A model generated the notes under the pieces. The model did not search any database and was not told the DNA's origin. It was given only the letters and a program-made list of their open reading frames with translations. A DNA stretch of 64,000 nucleotides from an uncultured Pirellulales bacterium (GTDB lineage: Bacteria > Planctomycetota > Planctomycetia > Pirellulales > Thermoguttaceae). Below are positions 1 to 9,245 of this stretch, in pieces. The translations under genes were made by a program, and so were the position numbers. The stretch spans positions 93,438 to 157,437 of the forward strand of contig CALLPE010000011.1 in the NCBI GenBank assembly GCA_938015445.1, written 5' to 3'. Positions within the stretch are counted from its first letter, which is position 1; every line of letters starts with the position of its first letter.

Positions 1-1736
1 GCGGCGGCATCGCCGGCACCTGTGCGGCCATAACCGCTGCCCGGCTCGGTTTGCAAGTAGCCTTGATTCAGAACCGGCCTGTGCTGGGCGGCAACAACAG
101 CTCGGAAATTCGGGTCCATCTTCAGGGTGGTATCCACCTGCCACCATACCCGGCGCTCGGCGGGGTGGTAGCCGAACTGGCGCCCAAGCGCAGCGGCAAC
201 GCACAACCGGCGGAAGTTTATGAGGACGAAAAGAAGCTCCAGGTCGTCAGGGCGGAAAAGAACCTGCACCTGTTCCTCAATACCCACGTGTTCCGCGTGG
301 AAAAACAGGATGATCGCATCGTAGCCGTCATCGGCAGAGACATCCGCACCAACCGCGAGCTGCGCTTCCCTGCACGATGGTTTGCCGATTGCACCGGCGA
401 CGGCAACTTGGGTTTCCTGGCCGGGGCTGATTACCGTTACGGCCGCGAAAGCCGGGAGGAAACCGGAGAATCGCTGGCCCCCGACAAACCCGACCGACAG
501 ACCATGGGAACATCCATCCAATGGTACTCCGTTCATACCGACCAACCCACCACTTTCCCCGAATGTCCCTGGGCTATCCAATTCAACGAGCACACTTATC
601 AAAAGGCGCTAGCCGGGGAGTGGAACTGGGAAACCGGCTTCCGGCTGGATCAAGTGGTGGACTTCGAGCGGGTGCGCGATCACGGTTTGCGGGCGGTATA
701 TGGCAACTGGTCTTATCAGAAAAACCACGCGCCCGATAAGGAAAAATACGCCAATCGTCGGCTGGAATGGGTAGCATATATCGGCGGGAAGAGGGAATCG
801 CGGCGCTTGCTGGGCGATGTGATCCTTCGCCAGCAGGACGTCGATGAGGCGGTGGAATATCCCGATGCCAGCTTCACCACCACCTGGCACATCGACCTGC
901 ACTATCCCGCGCAGTCCGACAAGTTCCCTGGCGAAGAGTTCCGCTCTGTGGCCCAGTTCCACAAAATCAAGCCGTATGCGGTTCCCTATCGCTGCCTCTA
1001 TTCCCGAAATGTCCCCAATCTGTTCATGGCCGGCCGCAACATCAGTGTTACACATGTGGCACTGGGAACCGTGCGAGTGCAGCGCACATTGGGGATGGCC
1101 GGAGAAGTAGTGGGAATGGCGGCGGCTGTGTGTGGCAAACACAGCGCCGACCCACGCGATGTATTTGAGAAATACCTCGAGGAACTGAAGGAGCACATGC
1201 GCCGCGGGGTGGGCAAAGGGCCGATACCAGCTCCCACCACGTCGGCGGGCGAACCGGTCACCGCACTGCGCCCGCCGCAGTGGCTAAACTCGGCTGGACC
1301 GAATCTGGCGCGGCGGGCCAAAGTGACGGTGTCCAGTTGCTTGGATGAAAAGCAATATCCCCCAGCAAGTATCAACGACGGCCAGATCGACATCCGATCG
1401 AACAAAGGACGTTGGGTAAGCGGCAAACAGTTGCCGCACACGGTGGAACTGACGTTCGACGAGCCGGTAAGCGTGGGGGCGATGCGGGTCGTCAGCGGAC
1501 AAACTGCCCCCGGCGGAGCCATCACGCCGATGAAGGATTTCAGCCTTCAGTACCACGATGGCCAACAGTGGCGCGACGTGCCCGGCGCGCAAGTGGCCGG
1601 TAATCAGCAAGCCGACATCTCGTTGCGCTTCAAGCCGGTGCAGTCGGCCAGGTTTAGGCTGCTGGTCACTGCGGCGCCGGGAGACTTGGCGCGCCTCTGG
1701 GAACTGGAGTTGTATCCCGGCACCGCGGAGCCGTGA
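1..1736 (+). CDS. FAD-dependent oxidoreductase, C-terminal discoidin-like domain (5' truncated)
   Basis: The reading frame is open from base 3 and enters the window inside the nucleotide-binding Rossmann fold (GGIAGTCAAITAARLG, then a beta strand ending in a GG), so the true start lies upstream. The first roughly 400 residues match the FAD-dependent oxidoreductase family common in planctomycete sugar and polysaccharide catabolism; a late motif, FMAGRNISVTHVALGT, fits the second FAD contact of that family. From about residue 420 a beta-sandwich resembling an F5/8 type C (discoidin) domain follows, with the usual vTVSS and INDGq phrases, suggesting carbohydrate binding. The substrate is unknown. 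A sugar isomerase follows 212 bases downstream on the same strand, which supports a role in sugar breakdown. The fold assignment is firm; the reaction is inference. Confidence 0.8.
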   Translation, partial: GGIAGTCAAITAARLGLQVALIQNRPVLGGNNSSEIRVHLQGGIHLPPYPALGGVVAELAPKRSGNAQPAEVYEDEKKLQVVRAEKNLHLFLNTHVFRVEKQDDRIVAVIGRDIRTNRELRFPARWFADCTGDGNLGFLAGADYRYGRESREETGESLAPDKPDRQTMGTSIQWYSVHTDQPTTFPECPWAIQFNEHTYQKALAGEWNWETGFRLDQVVDFERVRDHGLRAVYGNWSYQKNHAPDKEKYANRRLEWVAYIGGKRESRRLLGDVILRQQDVDEAVEYPDASFTTTWHIDLHYPAQSDKFPGEEFRSVAQFHKIKPYAVPYRCLYSRNVPNLFMAGRNISVTHVALGTVRVQRTLGMAGEVVGMAAAVCGKHSADPRDVFEKYLEELKEHMRRGVGKGPIPAPTTSAGEPVTALRPPQWLNSAGPNLARRAKVTVSSCLDEKQYPPASINDGQIDIRSNKGRWVSGKQLPHTVELTFDEPVSVGAMRVVSGQTAPGGAITPMKDFSLQYHDGQQWRDVPGAQVAGNQQADISLRFKPVQSARFRLLVTAAPGDLARLWELELYPGTAEP

Positions 1737-1948
1737 GGCGCACTGCACAATACCTGCTGTGGCAGGGTTCCGGCGTTGCCTCCATCCTGTGCGGCTGGAG
1801 CCGGTTGCGTTGCAGGCGGAGGAAGTCGGGGTGCGGCTGACTTATCGGTTGACGCCGACTGGCAAGCCTGCTACTTTGGCGGCCACCGGCACCGGAAGAG
1901 TGGTTCCCAATATCCACGCGTTCAGCAATATCGAGCAAGGAGTGACAG

Positions 1949-2782
1949 ATGAGCGACATTCAAGTCGGGGTGAACCTCGAGTTCATCCGCAGCAGCGAGA
2001 AGTCTTTTCGGGTGGGAATCGAAACTGCCGCCCGGCTGGGCTACAAGTACGTCGAGCCGTGCGTGGCAACCGGCTACGACCTGCTGGCGTTGGGCGGATA
2101 CTACCACATGCTTTCCATGGAGGACGATCCGCTGGAGGTGAAAGGCTGGCTGGACGAGCTGGGGCTGAAACCTTCGGCCGTCAGCGCCCATGCCCCGCTG
2201 ATGCGGCCGGAAGTGGGCGTTCCCTATTTGACAAAAGCCATTCGGTATGCCAGCGACATCGGCGCACCGGTAGTGACCACCGACGAAGGGATCAAGCCGG
2301 ATTGGATGTCCGACGAAGAAGCCTTCCAGATCATGCGTTACACTATTCGGCAGGTGATGCGCACCGCCGAGCGTTACGGGATCATGGTCGGTCTGGAACC
2401 GCACCAGCAGTACACCGTCCGCCAGGATACGTTTTTGCGGATTCTGGAGCTTTCCGACAGCCCTTGTTGGAAGGTCAATTGGGACACAGGCAACATCTAC
2501 TTGGGCGGCAAGGCCGACCCTTACCAGATGTTGGATATAGTCGCCGACCGATTGTGCCACATGCACGGCAAAGACATAAGTGTTCGTCAGAGCGAGGAGC
2601 GCGGAGCGGTAACCGGGACGCCTGTCGGTTGCGCCTGCGGGGAAGGAGTGGTCGATTGGCCGCGGGTGATCGACATACTCCGGCGTCACAACTTTCAGGG
2701 AGTGATCTCGGTCGAGTGCGGCACTGTAGACCAAGCCGAGCGCAGCCTGAAGTACTTGCAGGGCCTGCTGGGGCAGCAGTAG
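1949..2782 (+). CDS. Sugar phosphate isomerase/epimerase, TIM barrel
   Basis: This 277-residue protein has the length and order of motifs of the xylose-isomerase-like TIM barrels (AP endonuclease 2 superfamily). Likely metal ligands are visible at strand ends: the Glu of VGLEPHQQ, the Asp of NWDTGN, the His of CHMHGKD and the Glu of SVECG. The ATG is preceded by AAGGAG at about seven bases, so the start is secure. No signal peptide is present, so it is cytoplasmic. It follows an FAD oxidoreductase on the same strand, a pairing seen in planctomycete and verrucomicrobial sugar degradation loci. Substrate cannot be read from the sequence. Confidence 0.88.
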   Translation: MSDIQVGVNLEFIRSSEKSFRVGIETAARLGYKYVEPCVATGYDLLALGGYYHMLSMEDDPLEVKGWLDELGLKPSAVSAHAPLMRPEVGVPYLTKAIRYASDIGAPVVTTDEGIKPDWMSDEEAFQIMRYTIRQVMRTAERYGIMVGLEPHQQYTVRQDTFLRILELSDSPCWKVNWDTGNIYLGGKADPYQMLDIVADRLCHMHGKDISVRQSEERGAVTGTPVGCACGEGVVDWPRVIDILRRHNFQGVISVECGTVDQAERSLKYLQGLLGQQ

Positions 2783-2846
2783 CGGCAAACGCGGTCTTTT
2801 CGTGGTGCGCTGGCCGTGACATGCAAATCGCGGTGGTGAGCAGACC

Positions 2847-2914
2847 AGGCCACTGGCTCAATCAGGCCATTGGCTCAATGATGAGCAGATGTGTAAATGA
2901 TGAGCAGGTGAATA
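2847..2914. repeat. Two adjacent tandem duplications upstream of mqnA
   Basis: A 17-bp unit (AGGCCAYTGGCTCAATS) is repeated head to tail at 2847-2863 and 2864-2880 with two differences. It runs directly into a second duplication whose core AATGATGAGCAG is repeated at 2877 and 2896 (period 19). Both lie in the short interval before mqnA. Confidence 0.85.
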
Positions 2915-2957
2915 CGGACGAACAAGCATCGGCGCGGGGCGAGGGAGATTGTGCGCT

Positions 2958-3767
2958 GTGGATGATCTTGATCTTTCGCTGCCGGAGCGACCGTTGAACG
3001 TGGGCGTAGTCAGTTACCTGAACACCCGGCCGCTGGTCGAAGCCCTGCCCCGCCATCTGCCCGACGCCTCGCTGGTGGTCGATCTGCCCAGCCGTCTTGC
3101 CGATAAGCTTGCCACCGGCCGATTGGACGTGGCCACGATACCATCGATCGAGTACGCGCGGCAGCCGGGCTACTGCATAGTGTCCGATGCTTGCGTAGCC
3201 TGCGACGGGGCAGTGCGCAGCGTACTGCTGCTCAGCCGCAAGCCGATCGAGCAAATCTCTGTGCTGGCTTTGGACGACGGCTCGCGCACCAGCGCGGCAC
3301 TGGTGCGGATACTACTCAAGGAGATTTACGGCCTGCAACCGCAAACCATCCCGCTGCGGATCGGCACCGCTCCCACAGACGTATCGGCCGACGCCGTGCT
3401 GGTCATCGGCGACCGGGGTCTGTTGCCGCCGCCTGCGGAGTTCCCTTACGTGTGGGACTTGGGCGAAGTCTGGAAGAAATGGACGGGGTTGCCCTTTGTT
3501 TTCTCGATGTGGGTGGCGAGGCCAGAGGTAGCTTCGCGTGCATTGACACAACGCTTGACAGCGGCCCGCGACGAAGGGCTGACAATGCTTGCGGCGATTG
3601 CTGACAGTGCCGCGCAGCAGCTCGGCCTGCCTGCAAGCGAGTGTCTGAGTTATTTGCGCGACAACCTCCGGTTCCGGCTAGGGCCGACCGAGCGGCAAGG
3701 ACTTATGCGGTACTATCAATTGGCGGTACGGCATCACATGTTGGAATCGTTGCCGCCGTGCTGGTGA
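2958..3767 (+). CDS. mqnA: Chorismate dehydratase MqnA, futalosine pathway
   Basis: MqnA dehydrates chorismate to 3-enolpyruvylbenzoate, the first committed step of menaquinone synthesis through futalosine. The N-terminal signature NVGVVSYLNTRPL is the family hallmark, followed by the periplasmic-binding-protein-like fold with LATGRLDVATIPSIEY and the C-terminal helix after LSYLRDNLRFRLG. Length (about 269 residues) is normal. GTG at 2958 is chosen because GAGGGAG lies about ten bases before it; a TTG at 2949 would sit almost on top of that site. It is separated by about 14 kb from the other menaquinone genes in the window (mqnE, ubiA, ubiX, menG). No mqnB, mqnC or mqnD is seen here. Confidence 0.92.
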   Translation: MDDLDLSLPERPLNVGVVSYLNTRPLVEALPRHLPDASLVVDLPSRLADKLATGRLDVATIPSIEYARQPGYCIVSDACVACDGAVRSVLLLSRKPIEQISVLALDDGSRTSAALVRILLKEIYGLQPQTIPLRIGTAPTDVSADAVLVIGDRGLLPPPAEFPYVWDLGEVWKKWTGLPFVFSMWVARPEVASRALTQRLTAARDEGLTMLAAIADSAAQQLGLPASECLSYLRDNLRFRLGPTERQGLMRYYQLAVRHHMLESLPPCW

Positions 3768-3859
3768 GCAACCGAAGCCCTGAGGCTGGACGAGCCGGGC
3801 TTGCCGTACAGGCGGCGACTTGGCGGCATCGGCACCGCACTCTTTGCCGGCAGCCAGGT

Positions 3860-4453
3860 TCAGATGATGCCGTGCTGGCGCTCGTAGGCTTCGATGAGCT
3901 GCTCGTGTTGGAGCGTGAGGGCCACGTCGTCCAAACCGCTCAGCAGGCAATGGCGGCGGAACTGGTCCACCTCGAACGTCAGCCGCAGTCCGTAGTCATC
4001 GCTGATGGAGCACTGCTGCAAGTCCACCATTAGCTGGTAGCCGATGTGCGCACGGCACCGCCGGAACAGCTCTTCTACCGTGGCTTCGTCGAGGCGGATG
4101 GGCAGCATCCCGTTTTTAAAGCAGTTGTTGTAGAAAATATCGGCGAAGCTCGGGGCAATCAACACCCGAAAGCCGAACTGCTCCAACGCCCACGGTGCGT
4201 GCTCGCGGCTGGAACCGCAGCCGAAGTTGCGCCGGGCAAGCAGGATGCTGGCTCCGCGGTACGGGCGGTGGTTAAGCTCGAAATCGGGGTTCTCGCTGCC
4301 GTCGGGCAAGTACCGCCAGTCGTAGAACAGGAATTGGCCAAAACCGGTTCTTTCGATACGCTTCAGAAACTGCTTGGGTATTATCTGATCGGTATCGACG
4401 TTCGCCCTATCCAGCGGAAAAACCACTCCCGTGTGTGTTACAAGCGGACGCAT
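3860..4453 (-). CDS. leuD: 3-isopropylmalate dehydratase small subunit
   Basis: LeuD forms the swivelling small subunit of isopropylmalate isomerase in leucine synthesis. The sequence has the canonical opening with [16 protein letters not shown], the core [14 protein letters not shown] and [16 protein letters not shown], and about 197 residues from the chosen ATG, all normal for the family. The ATG at 4453 is preceded by GCGAGG at six to eight bases; a longer in-frame version from 4504 would add an unconserved tail. It lies downstream of leuC on the same strand, but 361 bases separate the two genes, which is unusually far for subunits that are normally coupled. Confidence 0.93.
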   Translation of the reverse strand: MRPLVTHTGVVFPLDRANVDTDQIIPKQFLKRIERTGFGQFLFYDWRYLPDGSENPDFELNHRPYRGASILLARRNFGCGSSREHAPWALEQFGFRVLIAPSFADIFYNNCFKNGMLPIRLDEATVEELFRRCRAHIGYQLMVDLQQCSISDDYGLRLTFEVDQFRRHCLLSGLDDVALTLQHEQLIEAYERQHGII

Positions 4454-4814
4454 GTGATGCCTCGCTGCGCAAGAGCTTTCCTTCGACTCAAGTGTAACCA
4501 ACATGCAACCAACAGACCACAGCCTCGGCCTTGACTGGCGATTGAACCCGGGAATCGCGCGGTCTGCGGGACATATCGACCGGATTCAAGTAAGGTCCTC
4601 ATCGCCCAAAGCACGTGCGGCTTGCGACAAGCCCACTGATACTCGCCTGGAACAGCCGTGGCCCGTGGCGCTTTCTGCCGGGTGCGGGGACGCCCGTCGG
4701 GTGGCGCAAGCTGGCGCGCTGTTTCGTGTCCCCGCAATGCTTCCGTTCTAGTCGTTGCTTTGACTGTGCATTCGTTTTTTGGCGGTTTGGGCGTTGCGGC
4801 ATGAACCGCAAACA
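4454..4814. other. Spacer between leuC and leuD, no gene seen
   Basis: I find no convincing reading frame, hairpin with a T-tract or repeat in these 361 bases. It may hold a leuD promoter or untranslated RNA, but nothing in the sequence shows this directly. Confidence 0.4.
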
Positions 4815-6230
4815 TTATTTGTACTTCCACTGGCGAACATCCACGAAGTGACCGGCGACCGCTGCCGCCGCGGCCATAGCCGGCGAGACCAGGTGTGTTC
4901 GTCCGCCGCGTCCTTGTCGGCCTTCGAAGTTGCGGTTGGTCGTGGCGGCGCAGCGCTGGCCCGGTTCGAGCCGGTCCGGGTTCATCGCCAGACACATGCT
5001 ACAGCCTGGATGCCGCCACTCGAACCCGGCTTGCAGAAAGACCTTATCCAATCCTTCGGCTTCGGCCTGACGTTTGACGGCGACGCTACCGGGGACGACC
5101 ATCGCCGCCACCCCCTTGGCCACCCGATAACCCCGCACTACCTCCGCGGCCCTTCGCAGGTCTTCGATCCGTCCGTTGGTACACGAGCCGATGAATACCC
5201 GGTCGATACGGATGTCGGTAATAGCCGTGCCGGGCTGCAATCCCATGTAGTCCAGCGCCCGCACGGCGGCTTGTCGGTCGTCGGGGTCGGATAGTTCGGC
5301 CGGATCGGGAACTCGTCCGGTTACCGAGACGACCTGCCCCAGGTTCGTTCCCCAAGTCACTTGCGGCTCGACATCGTCAGCCGAAAACTCCAGCGTGCGA
5401 TCGAACTGTGCATCCGGGTCGCTGGGGAACTTTTCCCAGCGGGCCACGGCGGCGTCGAAGTCCTTGGGTGCGAAGGGACGTCCACGAAGGTAGTCGAACG
5501 TTTTTTGGTCGGGGGCTATCATTCCCGCCCGCGCACCCGCCTCGATCGACATGTTGCACACCGTCATCCGCTCTTCCATTCCCAGCGCGCGAATTGCTGG
5601 GCCGGTGTATTCGATGCAATAGCCCACCCCGCCGCTGGGCGTCACCTGCCCGATGATGTACAAAATCAAATCCTTGGCGCCGACGCCCGGCTGCAAGCGT
5701 CCCTCGACGTGGATACGGAGCGACCGGGGCTTGTATTGCAGCAGCGTTTGGGTGGCCAGCACGTGTTCTACTTCGCTGGTGCCGATGCCGAAGGCCAGCG
5801 CCCCCAGTGCCCCGTGGGTGGCCGTGTGGCTGTCGCCGCAGACGATGGTCATTCCCGGCTGCGTCAGCCCCAGCTCGGGGCCGATCACGTGTACGATTCC
5901 CTGATTGGGGTCGTCCAAGCCGAAGAACCGGATTCCGAACTCCCGGCAATTCCGCTCCAGCGTCTCGATCTGCCGCCGGGCGATGTCATCGACGATGGGC
6001 AAGCCCCGGTCGGTCGTCGGCACGTTGTGATCCACGGTCGCCACGGTGCGCTCCGGCCGTCGCACCTTGCGGCCGCTCAGCCGCAGGCCCTCGAATGCTT
6101 GCGGACTGGTCACCTCGTGGACAAGGTGCAAATCGATGTACAGCAGCGTTTGCTTGCCTGGCTCGGCATGGACGACATGGTCGTCCCAAATTTTGTCGAG
6201 CATCGTCTTGGCGCTGGTTCCAGAAGGCAT
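4815..6230 (-). CDS. leuC: 3-isopropylmalate dehydratase large subunit
   Basis: LeuC carries the [4Fe-4S] cluster of isopropylmalate isomerase. The N-terminus [15 protein letters not shown], the VDHNVPT and [12 protein letters not shown] motifs, and the cluster cysteines in [11 protein letters not shown] and [11 protein letters not shown] are all present. Length from ATG 6230 is 471 residues, as expected. The frame stays open upstream to 6425 but that extension has no family similarity, so 6230 is preferred even though its ribosome site is weak. The gene is followed, after a long gap, by leuD. Confidence 0.95.
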   Translation of the reverse strand: MPSGTSAKTMLDKIWDDHVVHAEPGKQTLLYIDLHLVHEVTSPQAFEGLRLSGRKVRRPERTVATVDHNVPTTDRGLPIVDDIARRQIETLERNCREFGIRFFGLDDPNQGIVHVIGPELGLTQPGMTIVCGDSHTATHGALGALAFGIGTSEVEHVLATQTLLQYKPRSLRIHVEGRLQPGVGAKDLILYIIGQVTPSGGVGYCIEYTGPAIRALGMEERMTVCNMSIEAGARAGMIAPDQKTFDYLRGRPFAPKDFDAAVARWEKFPSDPDAQFDRTLEFSADDVEPQVTWGTNLGQVVSVTGRVPDPAELSDPDDRQAAVRALDYMGLQPGTAITDIRIDRVFIGSCTNGRIEDLRRAAEVVRGYRVAKGVAAMVVPGSVAVKRQAEAEGLDKVFLQAGFEWRHPGCSMCLAMNPDRLEPGQRCAATTNRNFEGRQGRGGRTHLVSPAMAAAAAVAGHFVDVRQWKYK

Positions 6231-6439
6231 CGCACATCCAGGGGTGATGAACTGTTTGTATCTGCGCTTGCAGGTACGAAAACCATAATTATACGAGGTC
6301 CGTTGCGTGGCGGGTATGGGCGCCGCGGCAGCCCGGCCGACCGAAAGCGCAAGGGCATCAGCGTAGCACGGGCAGTCGGAGGCCCCCATTGGACAGCGGA
6401 GTAGAGGCTCTTTTGCAGCGGCCATCCGGACGGCCCAGC

Positions 6440-6934
6440 TCAGACTTCGACCACCTCCGCGGACGGTTCCGCGGTTGTGCCGTTATGAAACCAGACGCCC
6501 TGCCCTTCGGTCGCACTGGAGTAGCGCAGAGCCGCCGTCGCCCGCTCGAGCAGCGAAGTAGTTGTTTCGCCGTCCAGGGCCATGGCCACTCCGGCGCAGA
6601 CACGAAGCCCCATGCGTTTCTGGGCCTCGGCTTTGACTCGTTCGGCGGCCGCGCACGCGCCGGCCAGATCGGTATGCGGCATGACGACCACCAGGTTGTC
6701 GTCCTGGTCGTAAGCGATGAAATCGATCTCGCGTACCGTCTCGGCTGTCAGCAAGGCGAATTGCCGCATCAGCCCGACGTCGCCGCGCAACACGTTGTCG
6801 CCGTTTGCAGGTTGTCCGTCGGTCTGCGCAGAGAACATCGCCACGGAAAAGCAATTGCCGTAGCGCACAAACATGGCCAGATGATAAGAGATGATCTCGC
6901 GCAACGATTGGGCAGCTTTATGCTTGTTTTCCAT
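6440..6934 (-). CDS. Degenerate GGDEF-domain protein
   Basis: The 164-residue protein has the layout of a stand-alone diguanylate cyclase fold: the early [11 protein letters not shown] strand, the central [19 protein letters not shown] strand-turn-strand, the helix [11 protein letters not shown], and a final [25 protein letters not shown] helix pair. At the place where an active enzyme has GG[D/E]EF it has YDQDDN, so the catalytic loop is lost and cyclic-di-GMP synthesis is unlikely. It could bind a nucleotide or a protein partner. The ATG has AAGG seven bases upstream. It overlaps nothing and stands alone on the minus strand upstream of leuC. Fold assignment is by motif pattern only. Confidence 0.65.
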   Translation of the reverse strand: MENKHKAAQSLREIISYHLAMFVRYGNCFSVAMFSAQTDGQPANGDNVLRGDVGLMRQFALLTAETVREIDFIAYDQDDNLVVVMPHTDLAGACAAAERVKAEAQKRMGLRVCAGVAMALDGETTTSLLERATAALRYSSATEGQGVWFHNGTTAEPSAEVVEV

Positions 6935-7068
6935 AGTGCAACCTTATCGAAGTAGCAATTTGCGTGATGCTAGATGGCAACTTGACCAAAAAAGCTCGGC
7001 GACCGCTGTAGGATTGAAGTACCCAGGCTGCGGTGGCCGCGACGCCTGCTATCGAGTCGGGAGACAGA

Positions 7069-7203
7069 CTAATACTGCGAACGCGAACCGAAGCCTCGCA
7101 AACAAAACGCTCCCAACAACACGACCACCACTAGCAGGAACACCCATTGCTGCACGTCCATGCGCTCGACGTAACGGACTAGCTCGTTGAGAAACTGGCG
7201 CAT
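7069..7203 (-). CDS. Small single-pass membrane protein (44 residues)
   Basis: Translating the minus strand from ATG 7203 to TAG 7069 gives 44 residues: an amphipathic start MRQFLNELVRYVERMD, a hydrophobic run WVFLLVVVVLLGAFCL of about 16-18 residues, and a short basic tail ending SRSQY. This is the pattern of a small inner-membrane protein. An AAGGG site lies about nine bases before the ATG. The start and ribosome site are enclosed in a nested inverted repeat (7203-7258), which supports a real, possibly regulated gene. Its function is unknown. It is too short for ordinary gene finders, and I found it by reading the strand directly. Confidence 0.6.
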   Translation of the reverse strand: MRQFLNELVRYVERMDVQQWVFLLVVVVLLGAFCLRGFGSRSQY

Positions 7204-7258
7204 AGACTTTACCCTTGCCTAGGCAACAGCGGTAATGGCCTTCTAAGAGTAAAGTCTA
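7203..7258 (-). promoter_or_regulatory. Nested inverted repeat over the small gene's ribosome site
   Basis: TAGACTTTAC (7203-7212) is matched by its exact complement GTAAAGTCTA (7249-7258). Inside lies the 12-bp perfect palindrome TTGCCTAGGCAA (7215-7226). In RNA from the minus strand the outer stem would cover the start codon edge and the AAGGG site of the 44-residue gene, so it could control translation; as DNA the inner palindrome could be an operator. Confidence 0.55.
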
Positions 7259-7755
7259 GGTCAGAAAAAAGCTGAAGGCCCCCGTTTTACCCGCGTCTTG
7301 TGCAGAAAAACCCCAAATCCGCGGCCGGCGTCGTCTGTGTAATAACAACCATAGTCGCGGTGTGCCATTGCTTTTCGTATTGCGCCTGTAGGCGGGATAA
7401 TTCGGCCAGATAATTCCGCTTACAGTTTGCATAAACCCAGTTGTGCTTGGCACACAGGCTAGGCGGTGTCTGCGACTCTAGGAGGCTGCGGCAATTTGCA
7501 AAGGATGCGCAGCCTAGGACATGTTCGCTGTAACCTCTCCCGACGGCACAATTGACACCATCGGCACTACAGGCTAAAGTCTGCGGCTTGTGCCGGGTTG
7601 GCGTTGCTGCTGTTGCCGGCTGGCAGTTGCCCTGTTGCATGGGTAGGCCGGCTGCCAGTGGTTCCCACGGCTTTGCGCCCGGCCTGGACATTTTTGCGCT
7701 CAAGGTGCCGGTTTGGTAGATGGGCGTTTTGCTCTTTTGGTTGCGGTAAATAGAT
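7259..7755. other. Non-coding interval, no gene seen
   Basis: About 500 bases with no supported reading frame on either strand. No T-tract hairpin or tandem duplication was noticed. It presumably holds promoters for the diverging flanking genes. Confidence 0.35.
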
Positions 7756-8508
7756 ATGCCCCACATGGAACACCGTTTCTGTAAGCAACCGGCGGCCGCG
7801 GGACGCACTGCCAGCTTCGCCGACGCCGCAGTCTGCTCGCTGGAAGACCACCAAGGCGCGTACACGCTCTTCGCCCCGATCCATTACGAAGCGGGGTACG
7901 CGTACCCGCTGATCGTCTGGCTGCACGGTAGTAACGACGACGAGCGTCAATTGCTCCGCGTGATGCCCATGTTGAGCATCCGCAACTACGTGGCTGTCGC
8001 CCCGCGAGGCAGTTGCATCGGCAAAGATGCATCCGGCCAACCGCTTTTCGGCTGGAAACAGACGCTCGACGATGCGCTGTCGGCCCAGCAGCGCGTGATA
8101 GAGTTGATCGACTTGGCGTCCGGCAAACTGCACATTTGTCCCAAGCGCGTGTTCATTGTCGGTTTTGATTCCGGGGGCACGATGGCGGTGCGGATCGCCT
8201 GGCAACGTCCCGAAAGATTTGCCGGGGCCGTGTCGCTGTGCGGACCGGTGCCCACCGCCCAACCGGCGCTAAGCAATCTGGTGGCAGCCCGGCGAGTTCC
8301 GCTGTTGGTGGCCTCGGGCAGATTCGGCCAAAAGTATTCCCAAGAGGCCGTATGCGCCGACATGCGTTTATTGCACAGTGCGGGCATGTCGGTGACTTTA
8401 AGGGTATATCCGTGCGGCGACGAACTTGCCCCGCAGATGTTGGCCGACATCGACCGCTGGATCATCGAGCAGATTACCAACCCGCAGCCCAGCAGCCTGG
8501 GAGTGTGA
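7756..8508 (+). CDS. Alpha/beta-hydrolase fold protein, catalytic triad apparently lost
   Basis: The 250-residue chain has the fold markers of the small carboxylesterase/phospholipase group: PLIVWLHGSNDDE (oxyanion strand, residues 51-63), RVFIVGFDSGGTMAV (nucleophile elbow, 131-145), RFAGAVSLCG, and the last strand-helix VYPCGDELAPQMLADIDRWI. At the elbow centre the expected Ser is Asp138, and at the usual GHE position His is replaced by Asp222; the acid position also looks changed (GRFGQKY). The protein may therefore be a non-enzymatic scaffold, or Asp138 could act as a nucleophile as in dehalogenases. No signal peptide or strong ribosome site is seen; a second ATG lies three codons in. Confidence 0.75.
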   Translation: MPHMEHRFCKQPAAAGRTASFADAAVCSLEDHQGAYTLFAPIHYEAGYAYPLIVWLHGSNDDERQLLRVMPMLSIRNYVAVAPRGSCIGKDASGQPLFGWKQTLDDALSAQQRVIELIDLASGKLHICPKRVFIVGFDSGGTMAVRIAWQRPERFAGAVSLCGPVPTAQPALSNLVAARRVPLLVASGRFGQKYSQEAVCADMRLLHSAGMSVTLRVYPCGDELAPQMLADIDRWIIEQITNPQPSSLGV

Positions 8509-9245
8509 CTTGGCCGCCCCTGGTTCTTCCAGCCGCACCCGCCAAATCTTCTTCCCCACGCCGGCCTGTTGCCAGCCGTGCAGCCGTCCTCCGCAGGCCA
8601 TCGCGCAGCCGTTTTCAATCCGCAGATAAATTTTCAATCCACAGATAAAGTTGTGCCCCGGCAATCAAGTTCCGAGGACAAGCAATATCCCCGCCTGTAC
8701 GACACGACCGGCAGTACGACAACGCCCAACTTTTCCACCGAGACATTGGGGCAACAACAGGGGATCAATCCGTTCCCACAGCACACCGGGCAGCAGCGGC
8801 CCGACAATGATGTTTTTTTAAGCGTGCCCCCAAGAACTACGTAGGTTTACTGCGTTTAGCCGATAGCCGCACAACATCAGCTAAACTGGCAACCACGGGT
8901 TTTGTTGAAGCGTGCAAATGTGGACTTCCGTTGCCCCAGGAACTGGCCGAGCATTTTGGCTATTGGCAATGGCCCGTGGGGCACCATAGATTATTTAGCG
9001 AGGGCGTTGTGAGCAAATATCCTGATTGCCGCCGGCCCACAACCACAGGCTGCGTGCGGTATCAATAGGGGGAACCAGGCTGGGTTTTCTATTTTTGGGC
9101 GGTGATAGTTCCGGGCCGGCAGCCGAGGTCAATAAGGTCACAATAGGCGTGTAAAAAGGGTCGAGCGATGGCAAAGGCACTGTTGTGAGCGTCTTTGCCA
9201 CGCCGGGCAAATGAGGCTCAGAAAAGGTAAGAAAGAGGGCAGACG
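8509..9245. other. Non-coding interval with one tandem duplication
   Basis: No supported gene in 737 bases. The only structure noticed is the duplication at 8612-8649. The last 100 bases, rich in short A/G runs, lead into the ribosome site GAGGG of the next gene. Confidence 0.35.
8612..8649. repeat. 19-bp tandem duplication
   Basis: TTTTCAATCCRCAGATAAA occurs at 8612-8630 and again at 8631-8649 with one difference and no spacer. Confidence 0.9.

Noticed and set aside
1558-2997. Long open frame on the plus strand overlapping the oxidoreductase and isomerase genes
   Set aside because: It overlaps two well-supported genes in another frame and its protein is Arg/Pro-rich with no family motif, as expected for a shadow frame in high-GC DNA.
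5361-6404. Long plus-strand frame opposite leuC
   Set aside because: leuC has all its catalytic motifs; the opposite frame has no similarity and no ribosome site.
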